From the NCBI GenBank assembly GCA_964601735.1, contig CAZROO010000003.1, positions 1-64,000 on the forward strand: a stretch of 64,000 nt of DNA, read 5' to 3'. This DNA comes from DATAJX01 sp964601735 (GTDB lineage Bacteria > Pseudomonadota > Alphaproteobacteria > UBA2136 > UBA6156). Of the stretch, positions 42,416 through 50,953 are shown in pieces. How positions within the stretch are numbered: position 1 is the stretch's first letter; every line of letters begins with the position of its first letter. The notes below the pieces were generated by a model. That model was not told where the DNA came from and made no database searches. It saw only the letters and a list, made by a program, of their open reading frames with translations. Both the position numbers and the translations under genes were made by a program.

Positions 42416-42494
42416 CCCGCGCAGGCGGGAAACCAGTGCAAGCCTTGAACGAAACCACTCTTTGAGGCGATGCCTGGATTCCCGCCTGCGCGGG
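42416..42494. repeat. Inverted repeat of GC-rich palindromes
   Basis: CCCGCGCAGGCGGGAA (42416-42431) and its exact complement TTCCCGCCTGCGCGGG (42479-42494) flank 47 bases. Each arm is itself nearly self-complementary. The rest of 42359-42639 has no gene. A related half-element (GCCCGCCTGCGCGGGC) lies near 40097. Confidence 0.7.
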
Positions 42495-42639
42495 AATGGG
42501 GCCGGTGGCGGCAAGGGGCTTTATCCCTTGCATCCCCTGCTGCGCACGACCTGAATATGAAATCGCTGCGCGATAGGAAGCAGATGTATGGTTTTGGCGT
42601 TGGTGGCGGCGTAGAGTGCCTCAACAAGAAAGCAGACTC

Positions 42640-43569
42640 ATGGAGCCTCAAACGCCTCCTTCCCCGCCGGTTGCCGTGCCGTTGCGCGGGCCGTGGTTGA
42701 GTTTGAAGGCCAAGCTGATTGTGGCGGCGGTTCTGGTAGTGGTTCTTGCGATTGGCGGGTATGCCGGAGTGACATGGTATGTGTATTCGCGGCAGGATGT
42801 GCTGGTTTTCCCGCGCGCGGTGAAGGCAGTGAAGCCCGTGACCAAAGTGCAGAACCCCAACATGCAGGTGCAAACGCTGATTACCGGCGACGGGATTGCA
42901 TTGCGCGGCTTGCTGTTGCCGCCGCTCCCCGATGCCAACGGGCCGCAGCCTTCGATGACCTTGGTGATGGCGTTTGCCGGCAACGCCGACGACGTGACCG
43001 GCATGGTGGATTTTTTGAAGAACCGGGTGTTCCGTAACGACAATGTGGCGGTGGCGGGGTTCAGTTACCGGGGTTATTCCAATGCGTTGCACCAGCCCAG
43101 CGACGGCGCGCCGACCGAGGCCAATGTGGAAGGCGACGCGGTGCTTGAATATGACAATCTGGTGGCCAGGCTTCACCCCGCGCGGGTGCAGGTGGTGGGT
43201 TACAGTTTGGGGACGGCGGTGGGGACTTACCTGGCGATGAACCGCAAAGTAGACTCACTGGTATTGATTGCGCCGTTTTCCAGCATGACCGCGGTGGCCA
43301 AGGCGCAATACCCGTGGCTGCCGGTGGATGCGCTGTTGCACTATCGTTTTAAGACCGACCAACGGCTGGGTGTGCTGGCGGCGCGCAAGGTGCGGCCTGA
43401 GGTGGCGGTTTTTTACAGCGAGAGCGACGGGTTGATTCCGGCGGTACAGCCAAAGTTGCTGGCCAGCCTTTACCCGAGTGCCACGCTGGTGGAGTTGCCG
43501 GGTGCAGCGCACGGAGCGATGCTGGGGCACCCGGATTTGCCGGGCGGGTTGCGGGAAGTGATGAAATAA
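42640..43569 (+). CDS. Membrane-anchored alpha/beta hydrolase
   Basis: A 309-residue protein with one transmembrane helix near residues 28-48 and a periplasm- or cytoplasm-facing hydrolase domain. The nucleophile elbow is VVGYSLGTAVG, the acid is in YSESDGLIP and the histidine in GAAHGAM; FAGNADDV looks like the oxyanion loop. It resembles the BEM46/ABHD13 group. Substrate unknown. It interrupts the oxidase gene cluster and has repeats on both sides. Confidence 0.8.
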   Translation: MEPQTPPSPPVAVPLRGPWLSLKAKLIVAAVLVVVLAIGGYAGVTWYVYSRQDVLVFPRAVKAVKPVTKVQNPNMQVQTLITGDGIALRGLLLPPLPDANGPQPSMTLVMAFAGNADDVTGMVDFLKNRVFRNDNVAVAGFSYRGYSNALHQPSDGAPTEANVEGDAVLEYDNLVARLHPARVQVVGYSLGTAVGTYLAMNRKVDSLVLIAPFSSMTAVAKAQYPWLPVDALLHYRFKTDQRLGVLAARKVRPEVAVFYSESDGLIPAVQPKLLASLYPSATLVELPGAAHGAMLGHPDLPGGLREVMK

Positions 43570-43570
43570 C

Positions 43571-43703
43571 GCCGCTGTCATGCCGATGCAGGTCAGCACC
43601 CACGATCATGCGTGTCAAAGACACTCAAAAAACAGCGCCGGTTTGAGCGCGCAAGGGCGCAGAATATTATCGTGGATTCCGGCCTTCGCCGGAATGACAG
43701 CGG
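43571..43703 (-). repeat. ~125-bp dispersed repeat, copy 2
   Basis: Reverse complement matches 22268-22390 along nearly the whole length, including CCACGATAAT, TCAAA, GTTTTTT and CACGCATGATCGTGG blocks. Its ends, CGCTGTCATGCCGAT and ATCGGCATGACAGCG-like, are inverted. The right half alone recurs at 52110-52170. The rest of the gap before ctaD (43704-43814) shows nothing else. Confidence 0.8.
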
Positions 43704-43814
43704 CGAGGAATGGCCGGTGCGGTGAGGAAATAGGCTTTTTAATAGGTGACGCTGCATTGGCGGCGGCGTTGCGGGGTGCTATAAGCAGGCGCAGATAAGG
43801 AAATAAAATTCGTC

Positions 43815-45452
43815 ATGGCCGCCGCCCAACCCACCAAGCCCAAAGCTTCCAAGCATTCCGCCAAAAACCACGCCCGTTATTCGGGCTTTCTTGAGTGGTT
43901 CACCACCGTTGACCATAAGAAAATCGGCATTCTGTACATGATGAACGCGCTGACGTTCCTGTTCATTGGCGGGCTGTTTGCGCTGGTTATCCGCAGCGAG
44001 CTGGCGCAGCCGGGCTTGCAACTGGTGAGCGGCCAGTTTTTCAACGAAATGACTGCGATGCATGCGACCATCATGATCTTTTTTGTGCTGATTCCAGCGC
44101 TGACCGGTTTTGGCAATTACTTTGTGCCGCTGATGATCGGCGCGCCCGACATGGCCTTCCCGCGCCTCAACAACTGGGCGTTCTGGTTGATGCCGTTTAG
44201 CGGTATGTTGATGCTGGCGAGCTTTTTTGTGCCGGGCGGCTCGGATGCCGCCGGGTGGACGGTGTACCCGCCGCTGACGAGTGCGCAGTTCAGCCCCGGT
44301 GCCGGGATGGACATGTGGATTCTGGGTGTTCACCTTGCGGGCGCGAGCAGCATCATGGGTTCCATCAACTTCATCACCACCATTGTGAACATGCGCTGCC
44401 CCGGCATGAGCATGTTCAAGATGCCGATGTTCAGCTGGGCCATGCTGATTACCGCCTGGCTGCAACTGGTGGCTACCCCCGTGCTGGCCGGCTCTGTAAC
44501 CATGCTGCTGATGGACCGTAACTTCGGCACCAGCTTTTTCAACCCCGCGGGCGGCGGCGACCCGGTGCTGTTCCAGCATATTTTCTGGTTCTACTCCCAC
44601 CCGGCGGTTTACATTATGATTCTGCCCGCGTTCGGCATTATTTCGGACGTGATTGCCACCCACAGCCACAAGCCGCTGTTCGGCTACACCAGCATGGTGT
44701 GGGCCACTACCGCCATTGCCGTGCTGGGCCAGATGGTGTGGGCCCACCACATGTACACCGTGGGCATGGACGTGACCGCTCAGATGATTTTCATGAGCAT
44801 GACCATGCTGATTGCCGTGCCGACCGGGGTGAAGATTTTCAACTGGATTGCGACGATGTGGGGTGGGGCCATTGAATTCACCACCGCGATGAAGTTTGCG
44901 ATTGGCTTTGTGGTGCTGTTCACCATCGGCGGGTTCAGCGGCGTGGTGCTGGCCAGCGCGCCGGTGGATTACATGATGCAGGACACCTACTACGTGGTCG
45001 CGCACATCCACTACGTGTTCGTGGCGGGCACGTTCATGGGCCTGATGGCCGGGCTGTACCACTGGTTCCCCAAAATGACCGGGCGCTTCCTTTCGGAAAA
45101 AATCGGCTGGTGGCATTTCTGGATTTCGTTTGTGAGCCTGAACGTGACGTTCTTCCCCATGCACTTTTTGGGCATGATGGGCATGCCGCGCCGCATTGCC
45201 GACTACAACCCGATTTATACCGATTTGAATTTGCTGTGCAGCATCGGGGCGTTTGTGTTCGGGATGACGCAGCTGCTGATTCTGGTGAACGTTTTTTACA
45301 GCCGCAAGCACGGCAAGCCGGCGTCCACCAACCCCTGGAACGCCGTGACGCTGGACTGGACCGCGACCAGCAGCCCGCCCAGCCCGCACAACTTTGAAAA
45401 GCTGCCGGTGTGGAAGCACAAGACGGCGTACCCATACGGAGGTCACCACTGA
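43815..45452 (+). CDS. ctaD: Cytochrome c oxidase subunit I, A2-type
   Basis: A 545-residue heme-copper oxidase subunit with 12 helices. Heme and CuB ligands are present: H83, H262, H311/H312, H397 and H399 (AHIHYVF). In helix VI the usual proton-gating glutamate is missing: the motif is FYSHPAVYI (residues 259-267), so Ala264 replaces Glu and Tyr260-Ser261 precede His262, the A2-subfamily pattern. The remaining entry region of the D-channel (GFGNYFVPL, GAPDMAFPRLNN) is conserved. It reduces O2 and pumps protons. It overlaps the next gene's start; no ctaC is nearby. Confidence 0.96.
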   Translation: MAAAQPTKPKASKHSAKNHARYSGFLEWFTTVDHKKIGILYMMNALTFLFIGGLFALVIRSELAQPGLQLVSGQFFNEMTAMHATIMIFFVLIPALTGFGNYFVPLMIGAPDMAFPRLNNWAFWLMPFSGMLMLASFFVPGGSDAAGWTVYPPLTSAQFSPGAGMDMWILGVHLAGASSIMGSINFITTIVNMRCPGMSMFKMPMFSWAMLITAWLQLVATPVLAGSVTMLLMDRNFGTSFFNPAGGGDPVLFQHIFWFYSHPAVYIMILPAFGIISDVIATHSHKPLFGYTSMVWATTAIAVLGQMVWAHHMYTVGMDVTAQMIFMSMTMLIAVPTGVKIFNWIATMWGGAIEFTTAMKFAIGFVVLFTIGGFSGVVLASAPVDYMMQDTYYVVAHIHYVFVAGTFMGLMAGLYHWFPKMTGRFLSEKIGWWHFWISFVSLNVTFFPMHFLGMMGMPRRIADYNPIYTDLNLLCSIGAFVFGMTQLLILVNVFYSRKHGKPASTNPWNAVTLDWTATSSPPSPHNFEKLPVWKHKTAYPYGGHH

Positions 45453-45781
45453 TGGCGCACGGCAAGCGTAAGAGCATTCACGAGGGCGCCGGGGTGCACG
45501 ATGTGCACTACAACAAGGGCGAACTGCTGAAGGATTACCAGCTGACGTTTCGGATTTTCGTGACCGGGCTGATGTGTGCGGTGCTGACGGCGTTGGTGTA
45601 CTTTTTTGGCCTGGCGGTTTACCTGGGCGGCTGGGGCCAGACCAAGGCGGCACCGTTCGTCAAGGAATTCGGCGACCGCGCCATGCCCACTTACAAGGGG
45701 TTGAAGTTGCCGGAATTTGGTGGCCCCCAAACACCACAAGTGGCGCCCCCGCAAGAGCATCCGACAGAGGAGAAGAAGTAA
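45452..45781 (+). CDS. Small single-span protein, probable oxidase accessory subunit
   Basis: A 109-residue protein with a charged N-terminus, one hydrophobic helix (about residues 36-58, GLMCAVLTALVYFFGLAVYL) and a proline-rich tail. Its ATG overlaps the ctaD stop. Small single-helix subunits at this spot are common in caa3/aa3 clusters, so a structural subunit-IV-like or CtaF-like role is likely, but no sequence motif proves it. Confidence 0.6.
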   Translation: MAHGKRKSIHEGAGVHDVHYNKGELLKDYQLTFRIFVTGLMCAVLTALVYFFGLAVYLGGWGQTKAAPFVKEFGDRAMPTYKGLKLPEFGGPQTPQVAPPQEHPTEEKK

Positions 45782-46258
45782 ATGGGGTTCACCGAGAAGC
45801 GTTTTGGCGTTGAGCGTTTCAACCGCCTGCCGGAAGAGGCGCTGGGCGAGATTGTGAAGGCCAGTTTTGAACACTGGAACGAACTGGGCGTGTGCCCGGG
45901 CAAGACGGTGGAAGCGTGGCGCGAGTACCTGCGCGAGGAAGACCGCGAGGCGCCGCGCCTGCACTTTGGCGTGACCACCAGCGGCCGCGTGGTGGCGATG
46001 GGCAGCGTGATTGAGCTGGAAACCGGCGCCGACAAGGAACTGACGCCGTGGTTGTCCTTTCTGTTCGTGCTGCCGGAATTCCGCGGCAAGGGTTTGCCCG
46101 AGCTGCTGCTGGGCCAACGCATGATGGCGCTGAAGCAACTGGGTTACAACGAAGTTTACGTGAAGGCCGCGCGCGACAATGACGGCCTGCATGCCCGCGC
46201 CGGTTTTACCGTGGTGGATGCGGCGCAGAAGATTATGAAGAGGAACCTTCGCAAATGA
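45782..46258 (+). CDS. GNAT-family acetyltransferase
   Basis: A 158-residue GCN5-related protein. The acetyl-CoA loop is in VLPEFRGKGLPELLLGQRMM (R-x2-G-x-G/A), followed by the final strand and helix DNDGLHARAGFTVVDA. It starts directly after the preceding stop and overlaps ctaE by 4 bases, so it is fully embedded in the oxidase operon. Substrate unknown; its place could mean modification of an oxidase subunit, but this is only context. Confidence 0.8.
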   Translation: MGFTEKRFGVERFNRLPEEALGEIVKASFEHWNELGVCPGKTVEAWREYLREEDREAPRLHFGVTTSGRVVAMGSVIELETGADKELTPWLSFLFVLPEFRGKGLPELLLGQRMMALKQLGYNEVYVKAARDNDGLHARAGFTVVDAAQKIMKRNLRK

Positions 46259-47040
46259 GCGACCACCAGCAAGACCACGACTTTTTTGTGCCGCAGCCGA
46301 GCCTGTGGCCGCCGCTCTCGTGCTTTGGCGCGGGCTTGATGGCGGCGGGGTTCATCATGCTGCTGCACGTCCGGCCGCTGATTGTGGGCGAAGGCGTGCT
46401 GGCCGCCGGTTTGCTGACCGTGCTGACCGCCGCCGCAGGCTGGTTCAAGAGCCTGATTATCGAAAGCCGTGAGCGCGGCTATGGCGCCATTCCGCTGGTG
46501 CTGGACCTGGCCAACCGCTACGGGATGATTTTTTTCATCGCGTCGGAAGTGATGTTCTTTTCGGCGTTTTTTGCGGCGTACTTTTACCTACGCATGCACA
46601 ATATGGCCTGGCCGCCTGCCAACATCGCGACGCTGAGCCTGGACCTGCCGATTGTGAACACCCTGCTGCTGCTGAGCAGCGGCGCGACCATCACCTGGGC
46701 GCACCACAGCGTGCTGCACGGACGGCGCAGCGATGCAATTCTGGCGACGTTCCTCACCTGGCAACTGGGCGTGCTGTTTTTGGCCTGCCAGGCCACCGAA
46801 TACCACCATGCGGCCTACACCCTTTCTTCCGGCGTGTACGGCACCACGTTTTTCATGCTTACCGGCTTCCACGGCTTCCACGTGCTCGTCGGCACCCTTC
46901 TGTTGATGATGACGCATTGGCGGCTGGCGCGCGGCGACTTTACCCGTCACCAGCACTTCTTTTTTGAAGCGACGGCCTGGTACTGGCACTTTGTGGACGT
47001 CGTCTGGATTGGGCTATTCCTGTTTGTTTATGTTCTTTAA
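46255..47040 (+). CDS. ctaE: Cytochrome c oxidase subunit III
   Basis: A 261-residue protein with seven hydrophobic helices; RYGMIFFIASEVMFFSAFF carries the conserved glutamate of subunit III, and FHGFHVLVGTLLL with YWHFVDVVWIGLF completes the signature. It stabilises subunit I and its proton uptake. It ends the oxidase cluster and its stop codon directly touches a long palindrome. Confidence 0.95.
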   Translation: MSDHQQDHDFFVPQPSLWPPLSCFGAGLMAAGFIMLLHVRPLIVGEGVLAAGLLTVLTAAAGWFKSLIIESRERGYGAIPLVLDLANRYGMIFFIASEVMFFSAFFAAYFYLRMHNMAWPPANIATLSLDLPIVNTLLLLSSGATITWAHHSVLHGRRSDAILATFLTWQLGVLFLACQATEYHHAAYTLSSGVYGTTFFMLTGFHGFHVLVGTLLLMMTHWRLARGDFTRHQHFFFEATAWYWHFVDVVWIGLFLFVYVL

Positions 47041-47162
47041 AACTTTACCGGACGGGCGATAAAACCATTTTTCCTCGTCCTGCGCTCCTCACGTACTAAG
47101 GGTGTACGCTGCGGTGCTCGGCCGTCGGAGAAAATGGTTTTCTCATCCCGCCGGATAAAGTT
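47041..47162. repeat. Core-in-arms palindrome, copy 1
   Basis: About 37-base outer arms (starting AACTTTACCGGACGGGCGAT, and ending CCGCCGGATAAAGTT) pair imperfectly around a core that contains CCTGCGCTCCTCACGTACTA and TGTACGCTGCGGTGCTCGG. The core recurs at 59437-59563 with different arms. The left arm begins at the first base after the ctaE stop. Confidence 0.82.
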
Positions 47163-47166
47163 TTTT

Positions 47167-47193
47167 AAGCCCCGCTTCGCGGGGCTTTGTTTT
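47167..47193 (+). terminator. Terminator after ctaE
   Basis: AAGCCCCGC / GCGGGGCTT stem with a 2-4 base loop followed by TGTTTT; lies 4 bases after the palindrome. Confidence 0.82.
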
Positions 47194-47220
47194 AAAAGAA
47201 TGCGGGCGTATGCTGGGGTT

Positions 47221-47415
47221 GTGAAAACCACCTTTGTCAATGAGTTGGGGAATACCGTCACCATTGAGGTGGAGGCGGTGGAAACCGACCGCAACTGCGA
47301 GCAGGTGGTGGTGAGGATGAGCGGGCCGCATGCGGCAGTGGAAAACATCATTACGCGGAACGAGGCGGAGTGCCTTTTAGGACTTCTTGAGCAGGCATTG
47401 AAAAACGAGCGTTAA
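47221..47415 (+). CDS. Small hypothetical protein
   Basis: About 64 residues from GTG 47221 (an ATG at 47200 is also in frame). MKTTFVNELGNTVTIEVEAV and ITRNEAECLLGLLEQAL suggest a small alpha/beta fold. No family recognised and no strong ribosome site. It precedes RNase D by 21 bases. Confidence 0.5.
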   Translation: MKTTFVNELGNTVTIEVEAVETDRNCEQVVVRMSGPHAAVENIITRNEAECLLGLLEQALKNER

Positions 47416-47436
47416 TCTCGCTCTGGAGAGGGTTCT

Positions 47437-48075
47437 GTGGTAGATATCAGCCCCATGAGCGAGCCTAAAATTACTTTGATTCATGACGATTTACCCAGTG
47501 GCCTGACTTTCCCCGACGGGCTGGCGGCGATTGATACTGAAACCACGGGCCTCTCCGTGACCAAGGACAAGCTGTGCCTGGTGCAGGTGGGCGACAGCCA
47601 GGGCAACGTGTGGCTGGTGAAGTTAGGCGACGACTACAGCGCGCCGAACCTGAAGGCACTGCTGGCCGACCCCAAGGTGCTGAAGATTTTCCACTTTGCG
47701 CGGTTTGATCTGGCGCAGTTGCAGCGGCATTTGGGCGTGCGCACCGCGCCGATGTTCTGCACCAAGATTGGCCACAAGCTGCTTTACCCGGAAGGCAAAA
47801 AACACAACCTGCGCGCGCTGGTGCTGGAATACTGCGGCGACGAGCTTGATAAGGCCGAACAATTGAGTAATTGGGCGGCGCCGGAGCTGACGGCGAGCCA
47901 GCAGAAGTATGCCGCGCTGGACGTGTTTTACCTGACGCGTATCTGGACCGCGATGCGCGAGGAACTGCAGGCCGCGAACCGGAACGAATGGATGCTGGCG
48001 GCGCTGGACTACCTGCCGGTGCGGGTGGATATGGACCTGGCCGGTTTCAACGAAGACGATTTGTTTGCGCATTAG
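47437..48075 (+). CDS. RNase D-like 3'-5' exonuclease
   Basis: A 212-residue DEDDy exonuclease: Exo I AIDTETTGL (Asp and Glu), Exo II FHFARFDLAQL (Asp) and Exo III KYAALDVFYL (Tyr-x3-Asp). It lacks the HRDC domains of E. coli RNase D, as do the short alphaproteobacterial forms. GTG 47437 is preceded by GGAGAGG at 6-9 bases; ATG 47455 is the alternative. It precedes kdsD, a recurrent order with the Lpt genes in this class. Confidence 0.9.
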   Translation: MVDISPMSEPKITLIHDDLPSGLTFPDGLAAIDTETTGLSVTKDKLCLVQVGDSQGNVWLVKLGDDYSAPNLKALLADPKVLKIFHFARFDLAQLQRHLGVRTAPMFCTKIGHKLLYPEGKKHNLRALVLEYCGDELDKAEQLSNWAAPELTASQQKYAALDVFYLTRIWTAMREELQAANRNEWMLAALDYLPVRVDMDLAGFNEDDLFAH

Positions 48076-48083
48076 GAGTGGGA

Positions 48084-49055
48084 ATGAAAAACCAGTTTGT
48101 TAAGGAAGCCGCGCGGGTATTGCAGGAAGAAGGCGCCGCGCTGGCGGCGCTGGCCAAGGCGGTGGAGAAGGACGCCGGTTTTGCCGCGGGCGTGGAGCTG
48201 GTTTTGAACCTGAAAGGCCGGTTGATTGTGACCGGCGTGGGCAAGAGCGGGCACATCGGCGGCAAGATTGCCGCGACGCTGGCGAGCACCGGAACGCCGG
48301 CGTTTTTTGTCCACCCCACCGAGGCGCTGCACGGCGATTTGGGCATGATCGGCAGAGATGACGCGGTGCTGGCGCTCTCCCACAGCGGCGAAAGCAAGGA
48401 GCTGGCGGCCATCATTGGGTATTGCACGCGGTTTTCGATTCCGCTGATTGCCTTGACCGGCAAGCCTGATGGCACGCTGGGCAAGGCCGCCACGCAGGTA
48501 TTATGCACGCGGGTGGAAAAGGAAGCCTGCCCCCTGAACCTGGCGCCCACCACCAGCACCACCGCGGCGCTGGCGCTGGCCGACGCGCTGGCGGTGGCAT
48601 TGATGGCGGCGCGCGGCTTCACGCAGAACGATTTTGCGCAGTTCCATCCCGGCGGCAAGCTGGGCGCGCAGCTGTTGCGCGTGCACGAGGTGATGGTGAA
48701 GGACGATTTGCCGCTGCTGCCGGAGAGTGCCAAGATGGATGAAGTGCTGATTGCGCTGACCGAGAAAAACCTGGGCTGTGTCGGGTTCACCGACAAGGCG
48801 GGCAGGCTGGTGGGGATGTTTACCGACGGCGATTTGAAGCGCCGCCTGACGCCCGACCTGTTAAGCAAGAACGCGAAAGAAGTGTTTACCGCCCACCCCA
48901 AAAGCACCACGGCAAACGAGCTGTGCACCAGCGCGGTGGCGGTGATGAGCGACAAGCGCATCACCAGCCTCTGGGTGATTGATGGGGGTGATGAAAACGG
49001 CAGGCCGGTGGGGCTGTTGCGGCTTAGCGACTGTTTGGCCAAAGGTGTGGTTTGA
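48084..49055 (+). CDS. kdsD: D-arabinose 5-phosphate isomerase
   Basis: A 323-residue enzyme converting ribulose 5-phosphate to arabinose 5-phosphate, the first step toward Kdo. The N-terminal SIS domain shows VTGVGKSGHIGGKIAATLAS, FVHPTEALHGDLGMI and SHSGESKEL; FAQFHPGGKLG marks the KpsF/KdsD subgroup. Two CBS repeats follow from about residue 205. AGGAG lies 5 bases before the ATG. It overlaps lptC by one base. Confidence 0.95.
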   Translation: MKNQFVKEAARVLQEEGAALAALAKAVEKDAGFAAGVELVLNLKGRLIVTGVGKSGHIGGKIAATLASTGTPAFFVHPTEALHGDLGMIGRDDAVLALSHSGESKELAAIIGYCTRFSIPLIALTGKPDGTLGKAATQVLCTRVEKEACPLNLAPTTSTTAALALADALAVALMAARGFTQNDFAQFHPGGKLGAQLLRVHEVMVKDDLPLLPESAKMDEVLIALTEKNLGCVGFTDKAGRLVGMFTDGDLKRRLTPDLLSKNAKEVFTAHPKSTTANELCTSAVAVMSDKRITSLWVIDGGDENGRPVGLLRLSDCLAKGVV

Positions 49056-49657
49056 TGCGGCAACGACTGGCCCTGATTCTGGCGGTGATGGCGGTGGTGA
49101 TTACCGTCGTGCTGCTGCTGGGCGTGCAGAATAATCGCATGCTGCGGCTGGAAGCGCCGGTGCAGCAACCGAATTTGAAAACGGTTTCGGCCAGCACGAT
49201 TGATACCGCGACGGTGACGCAGAATCCGCAGTTCACCGGCGAGGACAACAAGGGCCGCAAGTGGCAACTGAACGGCGTGCGCGCCACGCAAAGCGGCACG
49301 GTAAGCGACAGCGTGGTGGGGTTGGATGAGGCCCGGGGCTGGTGGCAGAATCTTTCCAGCACCACGGCGGGGATGCTGACCGGCAGCGCCGACCACGGTG
49401 ATTATTACCCCAACGACGCCAAGCTGAGCTTGAAGGGTAATGTAGTGCTCCAGAATTCGGATACCATTATCCACGCCCCGGCGATGAAGGCCGATTTGCA
49501 GACGCAGGAGATCTCCGGCACCAGTGGCGTGAGCCTGACGCACACGCTCTCCAACCAGACATTGCAGGTGCAGGCCCAGCAGTTCAAGGTAGACCCGCAG
49601 ACACAGAAGGCGACGCTGTGGGGGAGAGTTCACGCAAGGTTACAACCGAAGGAATAA
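49055..49657 (+). CDS. lptC: LPS export protein LptC
   Basis: A 200-residue protein with one N-terminal transmembrane helix (LALILAVMAVVITVVLLLGV) and a periplasmic beta-jellyroll (AKLSLKGNVVLQNSDT and ISGTSGVSLTHTLSNQT). It passes LPS from LptBFG to LptA. Sequence is weakly conserved as usual for LptC; the gene order kdsD-lptC-lptA-lptB supports it. The initiating ATG overlaps the kdsD stop (TGATG). Confidence 0.87.
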   Translation: MRQRLALILAVMAVVITVVLLLGVQNNRMLRLEAPVQQPNLKTVSASTIDTATVTQNPQFTGEDNKGRKWQLNGVRATQSGTVSDSVVGLDEARGWWQNLSSTTAGMLTGSADHGDYYPNDAKLSLKGNVVLQNSDTIIHAPAMKADLQTQEISGTSGVSLTHTLSNQTLQVQAQQFKVDPQTQKATLWGRVHARLQPKE

Positions 49658-49660
49658 ATC

Positions 49661-50170
49661 ATGCGGTATCTGTTGCTGGTTTTGGGGATGATGGCGGTTC
49701 TGGCACCGGCGTTCGCCGCCAACCTGCCTTTGGATGTGGATGCCGACCGTTTGGAGGTTGACCAGGGCGGTGGGCATGCGGTGTTCACCGGCAACGTGAA
49801 GGCCGTGCGCGGCGACTGGACGATGACCGCGGCACGGGCGGATATTGATTACAGCACCGATTCCAAAGGCAAGAAAAGTGGCGGCGATATTAAAGAAGTG
49901 GTGGCGACGGGGAATGTGGTGATTACCCGGCACAACTCCCTGAGCCCCAACGATGTGGCCACCGGCGACAAGGCGGTTTACACCCCTGCCACCAACAAGC
50001 TGGTGATGACCGGCGGGGTGGTGAAGCTGACGCGCGGCGGCCATACGCTGACCGGCACGCGGCTGGATTACGACACCGCCAACGGCCAGGCGGTGATGCA
50101 GAACCAGGGTGGGGGGAACGGTGGCCGGGTGCACGCGCACTTCCAAAATGAGGGAAATGAGAGTAAATAG
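49661..50170 (+). CDS. lptA: LPS export protein LptA
   Basis: A 169-residue periplasmic protein with signal peptide (MRYLLLVLGMMAVLAPAFAA) and an OstA-type beta-jellyroll: DVDADRLEVDQGGGHAVFTG, VVATGNVVITRHN and GGVVKLTRGGHTLTGTRLDY. It bridges LptC to LptD across the periplasm. It follows lptC by 3 bases and precedes lptB by 9. Confidence 0.92.
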   Translation: MRYLLLVLGMMAVLAPAFAANLPLDVDADRLEVDQGGGHAVFTGNVKAVRGDWTMTAARADIDYSTDSKGKKSGGDIKEVVATGNVVITRHNSLSPNDVATGDKAVYTPATNKLVMTGGVVKLTRGGHTLTGTRLDYDTANGQAVMQNQGGGNGGRVHAHFQNEGNESK

Positions 50171-50179
50171 AGGGCCTTC

Positions 50180-50953
50180 ATGAACGCCCAGCATCCCAAC
50201 GTTACCGCCTTGCCCAACAGCGGCCTCAAGGCCGATGGGCTGATGCGCAAGGTGGGCGCGCGCACGCTGCTGCGCCAGGTGAGCCTGGTGGTGCGGCGTG
50301 GCGAGATTGTGGCGCTGCTGGGGCCCAACGGCGCGGGGAAAACCACGTGTTTTCAGGCCATCATGGGCATGGTACCGGTGGATGGCGGGCATATCTGGCT
50401 CGATGGTGCCGACCTGACGCCGTGGCCGATGTACCGCCGTGCCCGCGCCGGGCTGGGCTATCTGCCGCAGGAGGCGAGTATTTTCCGTGGCCTCAACGTG
50501 GAAGACAACTTGCGCGCGGTGTTGGAACTGGTGTGCAAGACGCACGCGGAATTGCAGCAGCGGCTGGACGAGTTGCTGGCGGAATTCGGGCTGGAGCGGG
50601 TGCGGTTCTCGCCCGCGCCCGCGCTTTCTGGCGGTGAGCGCCGCCGGGTGGAGATTGCCCGTGCGCTGGCCACCAACCCCGCCTACCTGCTGCTGGACGA
50701 GCCGTTCGCGGGGGTTGACCCGATTGCGGTGCGCGACATTAAAGGGCTGGTGCATCACCTGAAAAACCGGGGCCTGGGCGTGCTGATTACCGACCACAAC
50801 GTGCGCGACACGCTGAGCCTGGTGGATCGTGCCTACATCATGGCCGAGGGTCAGGTGCTGGCCAGCGGCACGCCCGCCGAGGTGGCCGCCAACGCCGACG
50901 TCAAGCGCGTGTACCTGGGCGACGATTTCCATTTTGCCACACCGCAAAATTAA
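50180..50953 (+). CDS. lptB: LPS export ABC transporter ATPase LptB
   Basis: A 257-residue ATPase: Walker A GPNGAGKTTCFQ, Q-loop YLPQEASIFRGL, signature ALSGGERRRVEIARAL, Walker B LLLDEPFAGVDP and H-loop ITDHNVRDTL. YLPQEASIF is typical of LptB. It drives LPS extraction with LptF/LptG, which are not in the window. In relatives rpoN and hpf follow directly; here they lie about 8.7 kb away. Confidence 0.96.
   Translation: MNAQHPNVTALPNSGLKADGLMRKVGARTLLRQVSLVVRRGEIVALLGPNGAGKTTCFQAIMGMVPVDGGHIWLDGADLTPWPMYRRARAGLGYLPQEASIFRGLNVEDNLRAVLELVCKTHAELQQRLDELLAEFGLERVRFSPAPALSGGERRRVEIARALATNPAYLLLDEPFAGVDPIAVRDIKGLVHHLKNRGLGVLITDHNVRDTLSLVDRAYIMAEGQVLASGTPAEVAANADVKRVYLGDDFHFATPQN

Noticed and set aside
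43779..45653. 624-residue open frame opposite ctaD
   Set aside because: Antisense to subunit I with biased composition and no start signal; an artefact of codon usage in a GC-rich gene.
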